63,388 nt of DNA, taken from NCBI RefSeq assembly GCF_025464955.1, contig NZ_JAODNM010000119.1:1-63388 (forward strand), in the 5' to 3' direction. Below the pieces are notes generated by a model. It was not told where the DNA came from, did no database searches, and saw only the letters and a program-made list of their open reading frames with translations. Position 1 is the stretch's first letter; every line of letters starts with the position of its first letter. Both the position numbers and the translations under genes were made by a program. This document shows positions 32,622-40,931 of the stretch, in pieces. This DNA is from Amycolatopsis sp. GTDB taxonomy: Bacteria > Actinomycetota > Actinomycetes > Mycobacteriales > Pseudonocardiaceae.

Positions 32622-33845
32622 ATGAGCACGGGAACCGCCAGCGAGGACGTACGCGCGCCGCTGATCGGGCGAAGCGTCGCGCGCTACACGCTCATCCTGG
32701 GCAGCTTGTCCGCGTTCGCGCCGTTGTCGATCGACATGTACCTGCCGTCGCTGCCCTCGATGACCAGCGACCTGCACAGCACCGACTCGACCATCCAGCT
32801 GACGCTGAGCGCCTTCATCATCGGACTCGCAATCGGGCAGATCGTGATCGGCCCGCTGTCCGACTCGCTGGGGCGCCGCAAGCCGCTGCTTGTCGGGTTG
32901 GTGCTGTACGCCGTCGGTTCGGTCCTGTGCGCGGTCAGCCCGAGCAGCGAACTGCTGATCACCGCGCGCTTCGTGCAGGCCATCGGCGCGGCGGCCGGAA
33001 TCGTGATCGCCAGGGCGGCCGTGCGCGACCTGTTCTCCGGCACCGCGATGACGAAGTTCTTCTCCCTGCTCATGCTCGTCAACGGCGTCGCCCCGGTGCT
33101 CGCGCCGGTCATCGGCGCGCAACTGCTGCGGCTGACGTCGTGGCGCGGCGTGTTCGTCGTGCTGACCGTCGTCGGCGTCCTGCTGCTCGCAACCGTCGCC
33201 CTCGCACTGCCCGAGTCGCTTCCGGCCGAGCAGCGGACGCGCTCCCGGATCCCGGACACGCTGCGCACCTACGCCGGCCTCTTCGCCGACCGGATGTTCC
33301 TGGGCTACGCGCTGGCCGCCGGCCTCAGCTTCGCCGCGATGTTCGCCTACATTTCGGGATCGTCGTTCGTGCTGCAAGGCGTCTACGGCCTGAACCCCCA
33401 GTGGTTCAGCGTGGTGTTCGGGATCAACGGCCTCGGCATCGTCGCGGTCGGACAGCTCAACAGCAAGCTGATCGACCACTTCACCGAACGCACGCTGCTC
33501 ACCGTCGGCCTCGTCGCGACAGCGGCGGGCGGCGTCGGGGTGCTGCTGGCGGCCACCCTCGACCTCGGCCTGATCGCGCTGCTGGTGCCGCTGTTCGTGC
33601 TGGTCGGCAGCATCGGCATGGTGTCGCCGAACTCGACGTCGCTGGCCATGGCCGAGCACGCGAAGTCCGCCGGCTCCGCGTCCGCGCTGCTCGGCGTACT
33701 GCAGTTCGCCTTCGGCGCCATCGCGTCCCCGCTGGTCGGCGTCGGCGGGGCCAGCGGCGCAGCGATACCGATGGCCGTGGTCATGGCCGGGTTCGGCGTG
33801 GCGTCGCTGGGGGCGTATCTCACGCTGGCGAGGAAGGCCGCCTAG
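32622..33845 (+). CDS. MFS drug-resistance transporter, Bcr/CflA family
   Basis: The 407-residue protein has twelve predicted membrane spans. The Bcr/CflA signatures are SAFAPLSIDMYLPSLPSM in helix 1, the motif A loop IGPLSDSLGRRKPL after helix 2, and RFVQAIGAAAGIVIARAAVRD in helix 4. Bcr/CflA proteins are proton-driven exporters of drugs or metabolites. The ATG at 32622 follows GAAGGGG. It is monocistronic, and a hairpin follows its stop. It lies between two catabolic loci, so export of an aromatic compound or sugar is possible but unproven. Confidence 0.9.
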   Translation: MSTGTASEDVRAPLIGRSVARYTLILGSLSAFAPLSIDMYLPSLPSMTSDLHSTDSTIQLTLSAFIIGLAIGQIVIGPLSDSLGRRKPLLVGLVLYAVGSVLCAVSPSSELLITARFVQAIGAAAGIVIARAAVRDLFSGTAMTKFFSLLMLVNGVAPVLAPVIGAQLLRLTSWRGVFVVLTVVGVLLLATVALALPESLPAEQRTRSRIPDTLRTYAGLFADRMFLGYALAAGLSFAAMFAYISGSSFVLQGVYGLNPQWFSVVFGINGLGIVAVGQLNSKLIDHFTERTLLTVGLVATAAGGVGVLLAATLDLGLIALLVPLFVLVGSIGMVSPNSTSLAMAEHAKSAGSASALLGVLQFAFGAIASPLVGVGGASGAAIPMAVVMAGFGVASLGAYLTLARKAA

Positions 33846-33847
33846 GA

Positions 33848-33919
33848 CTCGTGAGCGTTCCGGCCGCTTACTGTGCCCTGCGGGACACCCGCACCCGGGC
33901 GAGCCGGAACGCTCACGAG
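33848..33919. terminator. 17-bp inverted repeat between convergent genes
   Basis: CTCGTGAGCGTTCCGGC (33848-33864) pairs exactly with its reverse complement at 33903-33919 across a 38-base loop. It fills the gap between the MFS stop and the kynureninase stop, so it likely terminates both. The CTCGTGAG start is shared with the rpoA-rplQ hairpin and the similar TCGTGAGCG with 51901-51954. Confidence 0.8.
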
Positions 33920-33922
33920 CCC

Positions 33923-35101
33923 TTACCCGGCCACCTCGCCAAGGTGGGCCATGGCGGTTTCCAGTTGGGCGTCGGATAGGTAGGGCGCGGGGCCGAAGCG
34001 GAGGTACTCCCCGCGGCTGTCGGTCTGGACGCCGCGGGCGGACAGCGCCGCCTGCAGACCGGCCGCGTCCTTGCAGCGCAAGGAAAGGAAGCCGCCGAAC
34101 TCCGCTGGCGCAGCGTCCCGGTCACGGGTGGCGACGGCGTCGGGCAGGGATAGCGCGTCAAAGCTCCGTGCCAGCAGGCCGACCTGGTGCAGCGACTGCT
34201 GCCGCAACGAATCCGGCGTCAGATCGTGCTCCTCGAAGAAGCGGACAACGCGGGCGCCGCGGTAGTTGCTCGTCGGGTCGTACGTCGCTCCGGCGAAGCG
34301 GGCGGCGCCGTGCGCGTAGACGACGGCATCGGGACGTCGTTCATCCGCGAGCTCGCCGAATTCCGCGTACCAGCCCGTCACCACCGGACGCATCTCCTGC
34401 GCGTGCGCGGGCATGCGCAGGAAGCAGTTGCCCTCGCCGAGCTGCAGGTACTTGTACCCGCCGCCGAGTACCCACGCATTCGTCAGACCGAGGTCGTGCA
34501 CCGCGAACGGCACGACGCCCAGCGCGTGATAGGCGTCGACGACGAGTTCCGCGGGGCTCCTCAGGCACGCGTCCGCCAGGAACTCCAGCCCCGGCACGAT
34601 CCGCGAGGTCTCGAACAGCACGTGCGACACGAACACCGCGGACGTCCTGTCGTCGACTTCGGCGGCGAGCCGCTCGGCGAGGGTCTCGACCGGCGAAGCG
34701 GGCACCCGGACGATCTCGACACCGGCCTCGCCGAGCCGCGCGAGCTGACGGCGCAGCGTGTGGAACTCGCCATCGGTCGTCACCAGCTTCGGCCGCGCCT
34801 GCAGGTCGAACGCCGACAGCAGGCGGATCACCAGGTCGTGCGTGCTCGCCCCGAGCGCGAGGTCCGCCCGCGGATCGTGCAGGAACCGGCGGAACCCGGC
34901 CCTGACCTCGTCCGCTTTGGCAAACGCCGCGTCCCACTTCCGGTCGACGTCGCGAGCCGCGTCCTCGAAGGCTTCGGTCAAGCCGTCCATGGCCACATCC
35001 GGCCAGGCCTGGTGGGAATGCCCCGAGAGCAACAACCGCTCGGAAACCCGGAAGCGCGAGTAGTGCGCCGCGAGGCCCCCGAAACCGGCAGAGTCCGTCA
35101 A
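33923..35101 (-). CDS. kynU: Kynureninase-like PLP enzyme
   Basis: Kynureninase cleaves kynurenine to anthranilate and alanine. The 392-residue PLP fold type I protein has GASTHDLVIRLLSAFD near residue 85, the cofactor Asp/His region ELVVDAYHALGVVPFAVHDL near 190, and the Schiff-base lysine in LGGGYKYLQLGEGN near 225. The sequence is on the divergent side of the family, but linkage to tryptophan dioxygenase by a 4-base overlap supports the call. An aminotransferase-V enzyme of another specificity is the alternative. Confidence 0.84.
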   Translation of the reverse strand: MTDSAGFGGLAAHYSRFRVSERLLLSGHSHQAWPDVAMDGLTEAFEDAARDVDRKWDAAFAKADEVRAGFRRFLHDPRADLALGASTHDLVIRLLSAFDLQARPKLVTTDGEFHTLRRQLARLGEAGVEIVRVPASPVETLAERLAAEVDDRTSAVFVSHVLFETSRIVPGLEFLADACLRSPAELVVDAYHALGVVPFAVHDLGLTNAWVLGGGYKYLQLGEGNCFLRMPAHAQEMRPVVTGWYAEFGELADERRPDAVVYAHGAARFAGATYDPTSNYRGARVVRFFEEHDLTPDSLRQQSLHQVGLLARSFDALSLPDAVATRDRDAAPAEFGGFLSLRCKDAAGLQAALSARGVQTDSRGEYLRFGPAPYLSDAQLETAMAHLGEVAG

Positions 35102-35886
35102 AGCCTGCTCCTTACTGCCCAGAGGTCGGGGAACATCGGTGCGAACAAGGTGCCGCGCAGGTACGCCGCACCCGAAGAACCGCCGGTCCCGGTCTTGTCA
35201 CCGATGGTCCGCTCAACCATTTTCACGTGCCGGTAGCGCCATTCCTGCATACCCTCGTCGAAGTCGACGAGGTGTTCGGCGACCATCGACGGCCCGCCGT
35301 CATCCTCATACACGCGCAACAACACATTCTGCAGGTCCTCCGACGGCTGACGCGAGGTGCTCACGTCGTGTCCGGTGGGCACCGCGTAACCGCTCGCCGC
35401 GAGGTACGCGACGAAGGAGTCGAACAGCGAGTCCCGCGACATCGCGCCGGCGATCCGCTCGCGTGCTTCGCCGCCTTCGGGGTAGTGCGCGAACACCCGC
35501 TCGTCGCGGCGCCCGAGCACGGCTTCCAACTCGCGGAACTGAGCGGACTGGAAGCCGCTCGACGCGTCGAGCCGGGCACGGAAGCTGGTGAACTGGCTCG
35601 GCGTCATCGTCTCGAGGACGTCGATCTGCGCCACCACCACCTTGAGGATGGTCAGGATCCGCCGGAGCGTGCGGATGGCGTGCGCGGTGGCGCCGGCGGC
35701 GAGACGTTCCTGCAGGTAGAGCACCTCGTGCAGGATCTGCTTGAACCACAGTTCGTACACCTGGTGGATCACGATGAACAGCAGCTCGTCGTGCTCTTCC
35801 GACCGCGGATGCTGCGCGTCGAGCAGGTCGTCGAGCGCGAGGTAAGAGGTGTAGCTCAGGGCCATCTGGGTGTCGGAGTTCGTCAT
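35098..35886 (-). CDS. kynA: Tryptophan 2,3-dioxygenase
   Basis: This heme enzyme opens the indole ring of tryptophan to N-formylkynurenine. The 262-residue protein has YTSYLALDDLLDAQHPRSEE near residue 12, FIVIHQVYELWFKQILHEVL with the active-site His near 40, RLDASSGFQSAQFRELEAVL near 112, and the axial heme His region WRYRHVKMVERTIGDKTGTG near 225. The ATG overlaps the PaaX-like stop by one base, so the three genes form an operon. Confidence 0.94.
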   Translation of the reverse strand: MTNSDTQMALSYTSYLALDDLLDAQHPRSEEHDELLFIVIHQVYELWFKQILHEVLYLQERLAAGATAHAIRTLRRILTILKVVVAQIDVLETMTPSQFTSFRARLDASSGFQSAQFRELEAVLGRRDERVFAHYPEGGEARERIAGAMSRDSLFDSFVAYLAASGYAVPTGHDVSTSRQPSEDLQNVLLRVYEDDGGPSMVAEHLVDFDEGMQEWRYRHVKMVERTIGDKTGTGGSSGAAYLRGTLFAPMFPDLWAVRSRL

Positions 35887-36698
35887 CAGTGGGTCACCTC
35901 GTCGAAGTGGCGCTGCGCTGCCGGTGCGAGCGCCGCGTAGAGAGCATGGAACAACTCGACCGCGGCCGCCCGGCCTGCCGGTGGCGGCACGAGTCGCGGC
36001 GGGAGCTCAGGGTCCAGCGAGGGAAACTGCCGGAAGGTGTGGACGAGCCTGGTACGCAGCCAGAACGCGCCCGGATCGTCGAGTTGGCAGTGCTCGGCGT
36101 ACCCGCCGAACTCGGCCACGAACGCGTCGTAGCGTTGGTCCAACCCGTCGAGGTCCCAGGCGCGGGACGCGAACGCCCGCACGTCAAGCGCGGCCGACGG
36201 CTTGCCGAGCATCAACCCGGCGTACTCGGTGATCCCCAGCTCGTCCAGCAGCGCGACGACGTCGGCCTCCCGGTCGTGCGGAGTCAGCCAGGTGCCGTCC
36301 TGGATCGAGCCGAAGCCGAGGAACCGCAGGCGCCGGACCAGCCTCTCCCTCGCCTGCCGGCGGCTTTCCGGCACGTTCTGCCACAGCACCGTCCAGTCGC
36401 CGGGGCCCCGAGACCCGCGGCCGAGCGAAAAGATCCGCCGGTCGCCGTCTTCGAGGACCGCGATCGAACGCCTGGTCAGCGTGTAGTGGACGAGCCTGCC
36501 CTGTTTGTGACGGGCGAGCAGGTCCCGATGGGCAAGCCGGGCCAACGCGATCCTGGCCGCGCCGTCGGAGAAACCGAGTTCGGACAGCAGCGCGACGAGG
36601 CCGCCGGACCACACCTGGCGCGTGTCGCGGGGGCGGACATAGCTGCCGAGCAGGGTCATCACCAGCTCCTGCGGTGTCGGCTCGAACCCTTCGCTCAT
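35886..36698 (-). CDS. PaaX-like transcriptional regulator
   Basis: PaaX-type repressors respond to aryl-CoA thioesters such as phenylacetyl-CoA. The protein is about 270 residues. It has an N-terminal winged helix (ELVMTLLGSYVRPRDTRQVW, then GLVALLSELGFSDGAARIAL, LARLAHRDLLARHKQGR) and a PaaX central/C-terminal part (WTVLWQNVPESRRQARERLV, GFGSIQDGTWLTPHDREADV, FRQFPSLDPELPPRLVPP). The start MSEGFEPTPQEL at 36698 is preferred to one 18 bases upstream. It is the first gene of the kyn operon and divergent to the aryl-CoA ligase operon; anthraniloyl-CoA is a plausible effector. Confidence 0.88.
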   Translation of the reverse strand: MSEGFEPTPQELVMTLLGSYVRPRDTRQVWSGGLVALLSELGFSDGAARIALARLAHRDLLARHKQGRLVHYTLTRRSIAVLEDGDRRIFSLGRGSRGPGDWTVLWQNVPESRRQARERLVRRLRFLGFGSIQDGTWLTPHDREADVVALLDELGITEYAGLMLGKPSAALDVRAFASRAWDLDGLDQRYDAFVAEFGGYAEHCQLDDPGAFWLRTRLVHTFRQFPSLDPELPPRLVPPPAGRAAAVELFHALYAALAPAAQRHFDEVTH

Positions 36699-36711
36699 TC
36701 GCACAACTCTA

Positions 36712-36735
36712 TACACACGAGCCCGGTGCGGTGTA
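36712..36735. promoter_or_regulatory. Divergent promoter region with inverted TACAC/GTGTA
   Basis: TACAC (36712-36716) and GTGTA (36731-36735) flank 14 bases in the 48-base gap between the divergent PaaX-like and creatininase-like genes. On the plus strand, TAGCTT (36734-36739) lies 7 bases before the GTG, fitting a -10 for a leaderless mRNA. So small a gap means that one regulator site would control both operons. Confidence 0.4.
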
Positions 36736-36746
36736 GCTTAAATCTT

Positions 36747-37502
36747 GTGACCTCCTTCGCGGACCTCAGCTCGCCGCAGGTCGCCGCTGTGCTGGCAGGC
36801 GAGCGCGTGCCCGTGCTGCTGCTGCCGGTCGGCGCGATCGAGCCGCACGGCCCGCATGCCCCGCTGGGTACGGACCCCCTGATCTCACAGGGCATGTGCG
36901 AGCGCGCGGCTGCCCGACTCGAAGCGGACGCGCAGGTCCAGGTGCTGATCCTGCCCGCGATCCCGTACGGCGTGACGCGGTTCGCCGAGGGCTTCCCCGG
37001 CGGCCTGCACGTCGGCGAGGAGACCCTGCACGCACTGGTCGTCGACGTGTGCACGGCCGCGATCGATCAGGGCCTGACCCGCGTGGTGATCGTCAACAAT
37101 CACTTCGAACCGGCGCACACGGCCACCCTGCGCCGCGTCGTCAACGCGGTGGAATCGTTGCGGGGCAAGAAAGTCGGCTACCTCGATCTCGTCAGGCGGC
37201 GGCACGCCCAGCGGCTCACCGAGGAGTTCAAGTCCGGGTCCTGCCACGCCGGTCGTTATGAAACGTCGCTGGTGCTCGCCGACCGTCCCGAGCTGGTCGA
37301 CGTCGACACCATGCGCGAGCTGCCCGCGATCGACGTCGACATGCCCGCAGCGATGCGCGAAGGCCAGGCAGGCTTCGTCGCGATGGGCATGAGCCAGGCG
37401 TACTGCGGCGCTCCCGCCGACGCGTCCGCCGAAGAAGGCTCGGCGACTTTCGAGACGCTGACGGACATGCTCGTCGAGGCGATCCGGGAAGCCGCGGCAT
37501 GA
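36747..37502 (+). CDS. Creatininase-family amidohydrolase
   Basis: Creatininase-fold enzymes are metal-dependent amide hydrolases; the family includes the archaeal FAPy deformylase that removes an N-formyl group. The 251-residue protein has VLLLPVGAIEPHGPHAPLGTDPL near residue 23 in parts (metal Glu, His and Asp in IEPHGPHAPLGTD), FPGGLHVGEETL near 92, VIVNNHFEPAHTATLRRV near 115, and GSCHAGRYETSLVL near 162. The start is a GTG with a -10-like TAGCTT 7 bases upstream. It opens an operon with the aryl-CoA ligase, divergent to the kyn genes. It may be the missing formamidase. Confidence 0.85.
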   Translation: MTSFADLSSPQVAAVLAGERVPVLLLPVGAIEPHGPHAPLGTDPLISQGMCERAAARLEADAQVQVLILPAIPYGVTRFAEGFPGGLHVGEETLHALVVDVCTAAIDQGLTRVVIVNNHFEPAHTATLRRVVNAVESLRGKKVGYLDLVRRRHAQRLTEEFKSGSCHAGRYETSLVLADRPELVDVDTMRELPAIDVDMPAAMREGQAGFVAMGMSQAYCGAPADASAEEGSATFETLTDMLVEAIREAAA

Positions 37503-39010
37503 ACCTCGCGTCGTACTTCGTCGACCGCAACCTCGACGAGGGCCGCGGAAACAACGTTGCCCTGCTCAGCAGCGACGGCCCGACGATGTACAGCGAGCTT
37601 GCGGCCAAGGTCAACCGCGTCGGCAACGTGCTGCGCGAACTCGGTGTCCAACGTGGACAGATCGTCCTGCTCGCGCTGAACGACAGTGTCGAGTTCGTCG
37701 CGACCTGGTACGCCGCGCAGAAGATCGGCGCCGTCACCGCCGAGGTCTACACCTTCCTGCAGCCCAAGGACTACACGTACTACCTCGGCTACACCGAAGC
37801 CGTGCTCGTCGTGGCCGACGCGACCACGCTGCCGGCGCTGCGCGAGGCGGGCGCGAAGAAACTGCTGGTGATCGGCGTCCCCGAAGGCGAACTCCGCGAC
37901 GGCGAACGTCCATTCGAGACACTCGTCGCGCAGGCGCCCCCCGAGTTGGAAGCCGCTCCGACGAGCCTTGACGACGTCGCGATCTGGAAGTTCACCACCG
38001 GCAGCACCGGCTCACCGAAAGCCTGTGTCCACCCCGCGCGCAGCCCGATCGAGAGCTTCCAGCGGTACGCCCGCGGCGTGCTCGATCTCGGTGAGCACGA
38101 TCGGGTGCTGGCCGTGCCGAAGCTGTTCTTCGGGTATGCGCGGGATCTGGTGGCGTTGTTCCCGTTCGGCGTCGGCGGCACCGGGGTCGTCTTCGGCGAG
38201 CGCAGCACGGCCGCGCTGATGTTTGAGCTCGTCGCGCGGTTCCGCCCGACGATCCTGGTCAACGTGCCGACGATGATGAGCGCGATGATCGCCCATCCGG
38301 ACGCCGCCGCGCAGGACCTGAGCTCCCTGCGCCTGTGCACGTCGGCAGGCGAGGCCCTCCCGTCGGAGCTGCATCGCAAGTGGGACAACACTTTCGGCGT
38401 CGAAGTCGTCGACGGCATCGGATCGTCCGAGGCGTACCACATTTACCTGTCGAACCGGCCGGGGGCGGTTCGACGGGGCAGCCTCGGGACCGCCGTACCC
38501 GGCTACGGCGTGCGCGTCCTCGACGAGTCCGATGACGAACTGCCGGATGGCGAGATCGGCACGTTGGAGATCACCGGGCCGACCGTCGCACTTGAGTACC
38601 ACGGTGACGCGGAAAAGTCCGCGCGGACTTTTCGTCAGGACACCGTTCGCTCGAGCGACCTGTTCAGCCGGGACGCCGAGGGGTTCTTCCACCACCACGG
38701 CCGCGCGGACGACCTGCTCAAGGTCGGCGGCGTGTTCGTCGCGCCGAGCGAGATCGAGGATTGCCTGATCGGCCATCCGGACGTGACGGAGTGCGTCGTG
38801 CTCGGGCACACCGTCGACGGGCTCGTGCTGCCGCGGGCGTACGTCGTCCTGCGCGAAGGCGCGACCGCGGACGCAAAAGCCTTGCAGGACTTCGCGAAAG
38901 CGCACCTGGCCGGCCACAAATTCCCCCGAGAGGTGACCTTCGTGCCCGAACTCCCCCGCACGTCCAACGGCAAGCTCGACCGCCGCGCCCTGCGAGAGCA
39001 GGCCGGCTGA
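37499..39010 (+). CDS. Benzoate-CoA ligase-family aryl-CoA ligase (anthranilate-CoA ligase candidate)
   Basis: The 503-residue adenylate-forming enzyme activates an aryl carboxylate as its CoA thioester. Motifs are FTTGSTGSPKACVHPARS near residue 164, GIGSSEAYHIYLSNRPG near 308, and DLFSRDAEGFFHHHGRADDL near 385. The catalytic Lys lies in the C-terminal PRTSNGKLDRRALRE. The N-terminal ASYFVDRNLDEGRGNNVALL is typical of benzoate/aminobenzoate-CoA ligases. It overlaps the creatininase gene by 4 bases. Since tryptophan dioxygenase and kynureninase lie next door, anthranilate is the likely substrate. Confidence 0.87.
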   Translation: MNLASYFVDRNLDEGRGNNVALLSSDGPTMYSELAAKVNRVGNVLRELGVQRGQIVLLALNDSVEFVATWYAAQKIGAVTAEVYTFLQPKDYTYYLGYTEAVLVVADATTLPALREAGAKKLLVIGVPEGELRDGERPFETLVAQAPPELEAAPTSLDDVAIWKFTTGSTGSPKACVHPARSPIESFQRYARGVLDLGEHDRVLAVPKLFFGYARDLVALFPFGVGGTGVVFGERSTAALMFELVARFRPTILVNVPTMMSAMIAHPDAAAQDLSSLRLCTSAGEALPSELHRKWDNTFGVEVVDGIGSSEAYHIYLSNRPGAVRRGSLGTAVPGYGVRVLDESDDELPDGEIGTLEITGPTVALEYHGDAEKSARTFRQDTVRSSDLFSRDAEGFFHHHGRADDLLKVGGVFVAPSEIEDCLIGHPDVTECVVLGHTVDGLVLPRAYVVLREGATADAKALQDFAKAHLAGHKFPREVTFVPELPRTSNGKLDRRALREQAG

Positions 39011-39699
39011 TGCGGGTCGTGGTGGTGACCGGCGGCAACCGCGGCATCGGGGCCGCCGTGGCCGAGCGGTTCCGCGCGGCCGGTGACCAGGTCATCGCGC
39101 CCGGCCGCGCCGACTGCGACGTCACCGACGAGGCCGCCGTGTCGGCGTTCTTCGGCGGGCTCGGGCCGATCGACGTGCTGGTCAACAACGCCGGGGTGTC
39201 GACGAGCGCACCGCTCGCCCGCAGCACGCTGGCCGACTGGAACGCGCAGTTCGAGGTCAACGCGACGGGCGCGTTCCTGTGCACCCGCGCGGTGCTGCCG
39301 GGGATGCGTGAGCGCGGCACCGGCCGCGTCGTCACGGTCGCGTCGACAGCCGGGCACGTCGGCTACCGCTACACCGCCGGGTATACGGCGTCCAAACACG
39401 CCGCTGTCGGGCTGATGCGGGCGGTCGCGGCGGAGGTCGCCGGCACCGGCGTCACCGCGAACGCGGTCTGCCCGGCGTTCGTGCGCACCGACATGACGAC
39501 GACGTCGATGGCCCGGATCAGCGAGCGCACCGGCCGCGGTGAGGCGGACGCCGAAGCCGCGCTCGCGGCCGCGTCCCCGCTGGGCCGGCTGCTCGAACCG
39601 GACGAAGTCGCGTTCGCGGTCACATTCCTGGCGGCCGCGGAGTCCGCCGCGATCAACGGGCAGACCCTTGTCCTCGACGGAGGTGGAATCCAGCTATGA
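39010..39699 (+). CDS. Short-chain dehydrogenase/reductase
   Basis: The 229-residue SDR has VVTGGNRGIGAAVAERF at the N-terminus, VNNAGVS near residue 59, catalytic YTASKHAAVGLMRAVAAE near 126, and NGQTLVLDGGGIQL at the end. It resembles beta-hydroxyacyl-CoA dehydrogenases of the FabG type. The ATG shares one base with the ligase stop (TGATG) and the gene overlaps the hydratase gene by 4 bases. In this operon it likely acts on a CoA-bound intermediate after ring attack. Confidence 0.87.
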   Translation: MRVVVVTGGNRGIGAAVAERFRAAGDQVIAPGRADCDVTDEAAVSAFFGGLGPIDVLVNNAGVSTSAPLARSTLADWNAQFEVNATGAFLCTRAVLPGMRERGTGRVVTVASTAGHVGYRYTAGYTASKHAAVGLMRAVAAEVAGTGVTANAVCPAFVRTDMTTTSMARISERTGRGEADAEAALAAASPLGRLLEPDEVAFAVTFLAAAESAAINGQTLVLDGGGIQL

Positions 39700-40523
39700 G
39701 CCCGTTCCGCGCATCACCCGGGATCACCGGCGAGTGGGAGCATTTCGACTTCGCGGTCGACGACGGCGTCGCGACGATCACGCTGAACCGGCCGGAGAAA
39801 CTCAACGCGCTGACCTTCGAGGTCTACGCCGACCTGCGCGACCTGCTCGCCGAGCTGCCACATCGCGGGGACGCGCGGGTGCTGGTGATCACCGGCGAGG
39901 GCCGCGGGTTCTGCTCCGGCGGCGACGTCGAGGAGATCATCGGCGAGCTGCAGAAGATGGAGACGCGCGAGCTGCTGGAATTCACGCGGATGACCGGGGC
40001 CGTGGTGAAGGCGCTGCGCGAGTGCCCGCTGCCGGTGATCGCCGCGGTCAACGGCGTCGCCGCCGGGGCGGGCTCGGTGATCGCGCTCGCCAGCGACTTC
40101 CGGCTGCTCGCGCGGTCGGCGAAGTTCGCGTTCCTGTTCACGAAGGTCGGGCTCGCGGGGGCCGATATGGGCTCGGCGTATCTGCTGCCGCGGCTCGTCG
40201 GCCTGGGCCGGGCGACCGAGTTGCTGATGCTGGGTGACAAAGTGGACTCCGCACGCGCCGAGGCGATCGGGCTGGCGACACAGGTCGTCGACGACGCGGA
40301 CCTGCCCGCGACGGCCACCGCCCTCGCGCGTCGGCTGGCCGATGGACCGGCGCTGGCGTACTCGACGACGAAGGTCCTGCTCACCCGCGAACAAGACATG
40401 GACCTCGGCAGCTCGATCGAGCTGGAGGCGATGACCCAGGCCCTGCTGATGACCAGCAAGGACCACCACGAGTTCTACGCCGCCTGGTCCGCCGGCCGCA
40501 CCCCCCACTGGACCGGCCGCTGA
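39696..40523 (+). CDS. Enoyl-CoA hydratase/isomerase family protein
   Basis: The 275-residue crotonase-fold protein has VATITLNRPEKLNALTFEVY near residue 25, the oxyanion-hole block GEGRGFCSGGDVEEII near 65, and PLPVIAAVNGVAAGAGSVIA near 108. The LFTKVGLAGADMGSAYLLPR block near 145 has Asp/Gly where classical hydratases have Glu residues, so it may be a hydrolase, isomerase or ring-opening homologue. It is the last gene of the operon, with a 408-base repeat-filled gap after it. Confidence 0.87.
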   Translation: MSPFRASPGITGEWEHFDFAVDDGVATITLNRPEKLNALTFEVYADLRDLLAELPHRGDARVLVITGEGRGFCSGGDVEEIIGELQKMETRELLEFTRMTGAVVKALRECPLPVIAAVNGVAAGAGSVIALASDFRLLARSAKFAFLFTKVGLAGADMGSAYLLPRLVGLGRATELLMLGDKVDSARAEAIGLATQVVDDADLPATATALARRLADGPALAYSTTKVLLTREQDMDLGSSIELEAMTQALLMTSKDHHEFYAAWSAGRTPHWTGR

Positions 40524-40532
40524 CCGCCATCC

Positions 40533-40926
40533 CACTTTTGCGCTTTTGTGGGCTCTCTTAGTTTCTAGCGAGCGCAACTCGACGGCGAGTTGCGGTGATG
40601 GTCGTGCACGACGGCCAGTAGTCGCACTGGATGTGGGACTCGGCCCCGTCACCGTGGGACTCGCCGGCGGTGAACGTGGGACTCGCCGACTGCAACGAGG
40701 GCACTCGGCGAGTCCCACACTCACGGCACTGAGTCCCACACTCACGGCCCCACACATGCGACCGAAGAGCCACTTTTGTGCCCTCGTTGCAAACGCGGGT
40801 AACCAGCGTGTGCAACCACCGCAACTCGACGGCGAGTTGCGATCGTTGCAGACGGTCAGCACCGCAACTCGACGGCGAGTTGCGTGGATACGTCACGCCA
40901 GGAGACCCCACAAAAGCGCAAAAGTG
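40533..40926. repeat. Composite repeat element bounded by perfect 20-bp inverted repeats
   Basis: This 394-base element fills the gap between convergent genes and encodes nothing. Its ends are CACTTTTGCGCTTTTGTGGG (40533-40552) and the exact reverse complement (40907-40926). Inside are three hairpins GCAACTCGACGGCGAGTTGC (40573-40594, 40821-40842, 40863-40884, counting flanking C/G), three direct GTGGGACTC (40633, 40654, 40676) followed by two inverted copies (40710, 40731), and a CACTTTTGTGCCCTCGTTGC module. The same parts, in the same general order, recur at 58838-59340. Short frames across it are unsupported. Confidence 0.92.
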
Positions 40927-40931
40927 CCTGA

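Noticed and set aside
40533..40926. Possible CRISPR array because of repeated short units
   Set aside because: The repeats are short, occur in both orientations with unequal spacing, there are no uniform spacers, and no cas genes are present.
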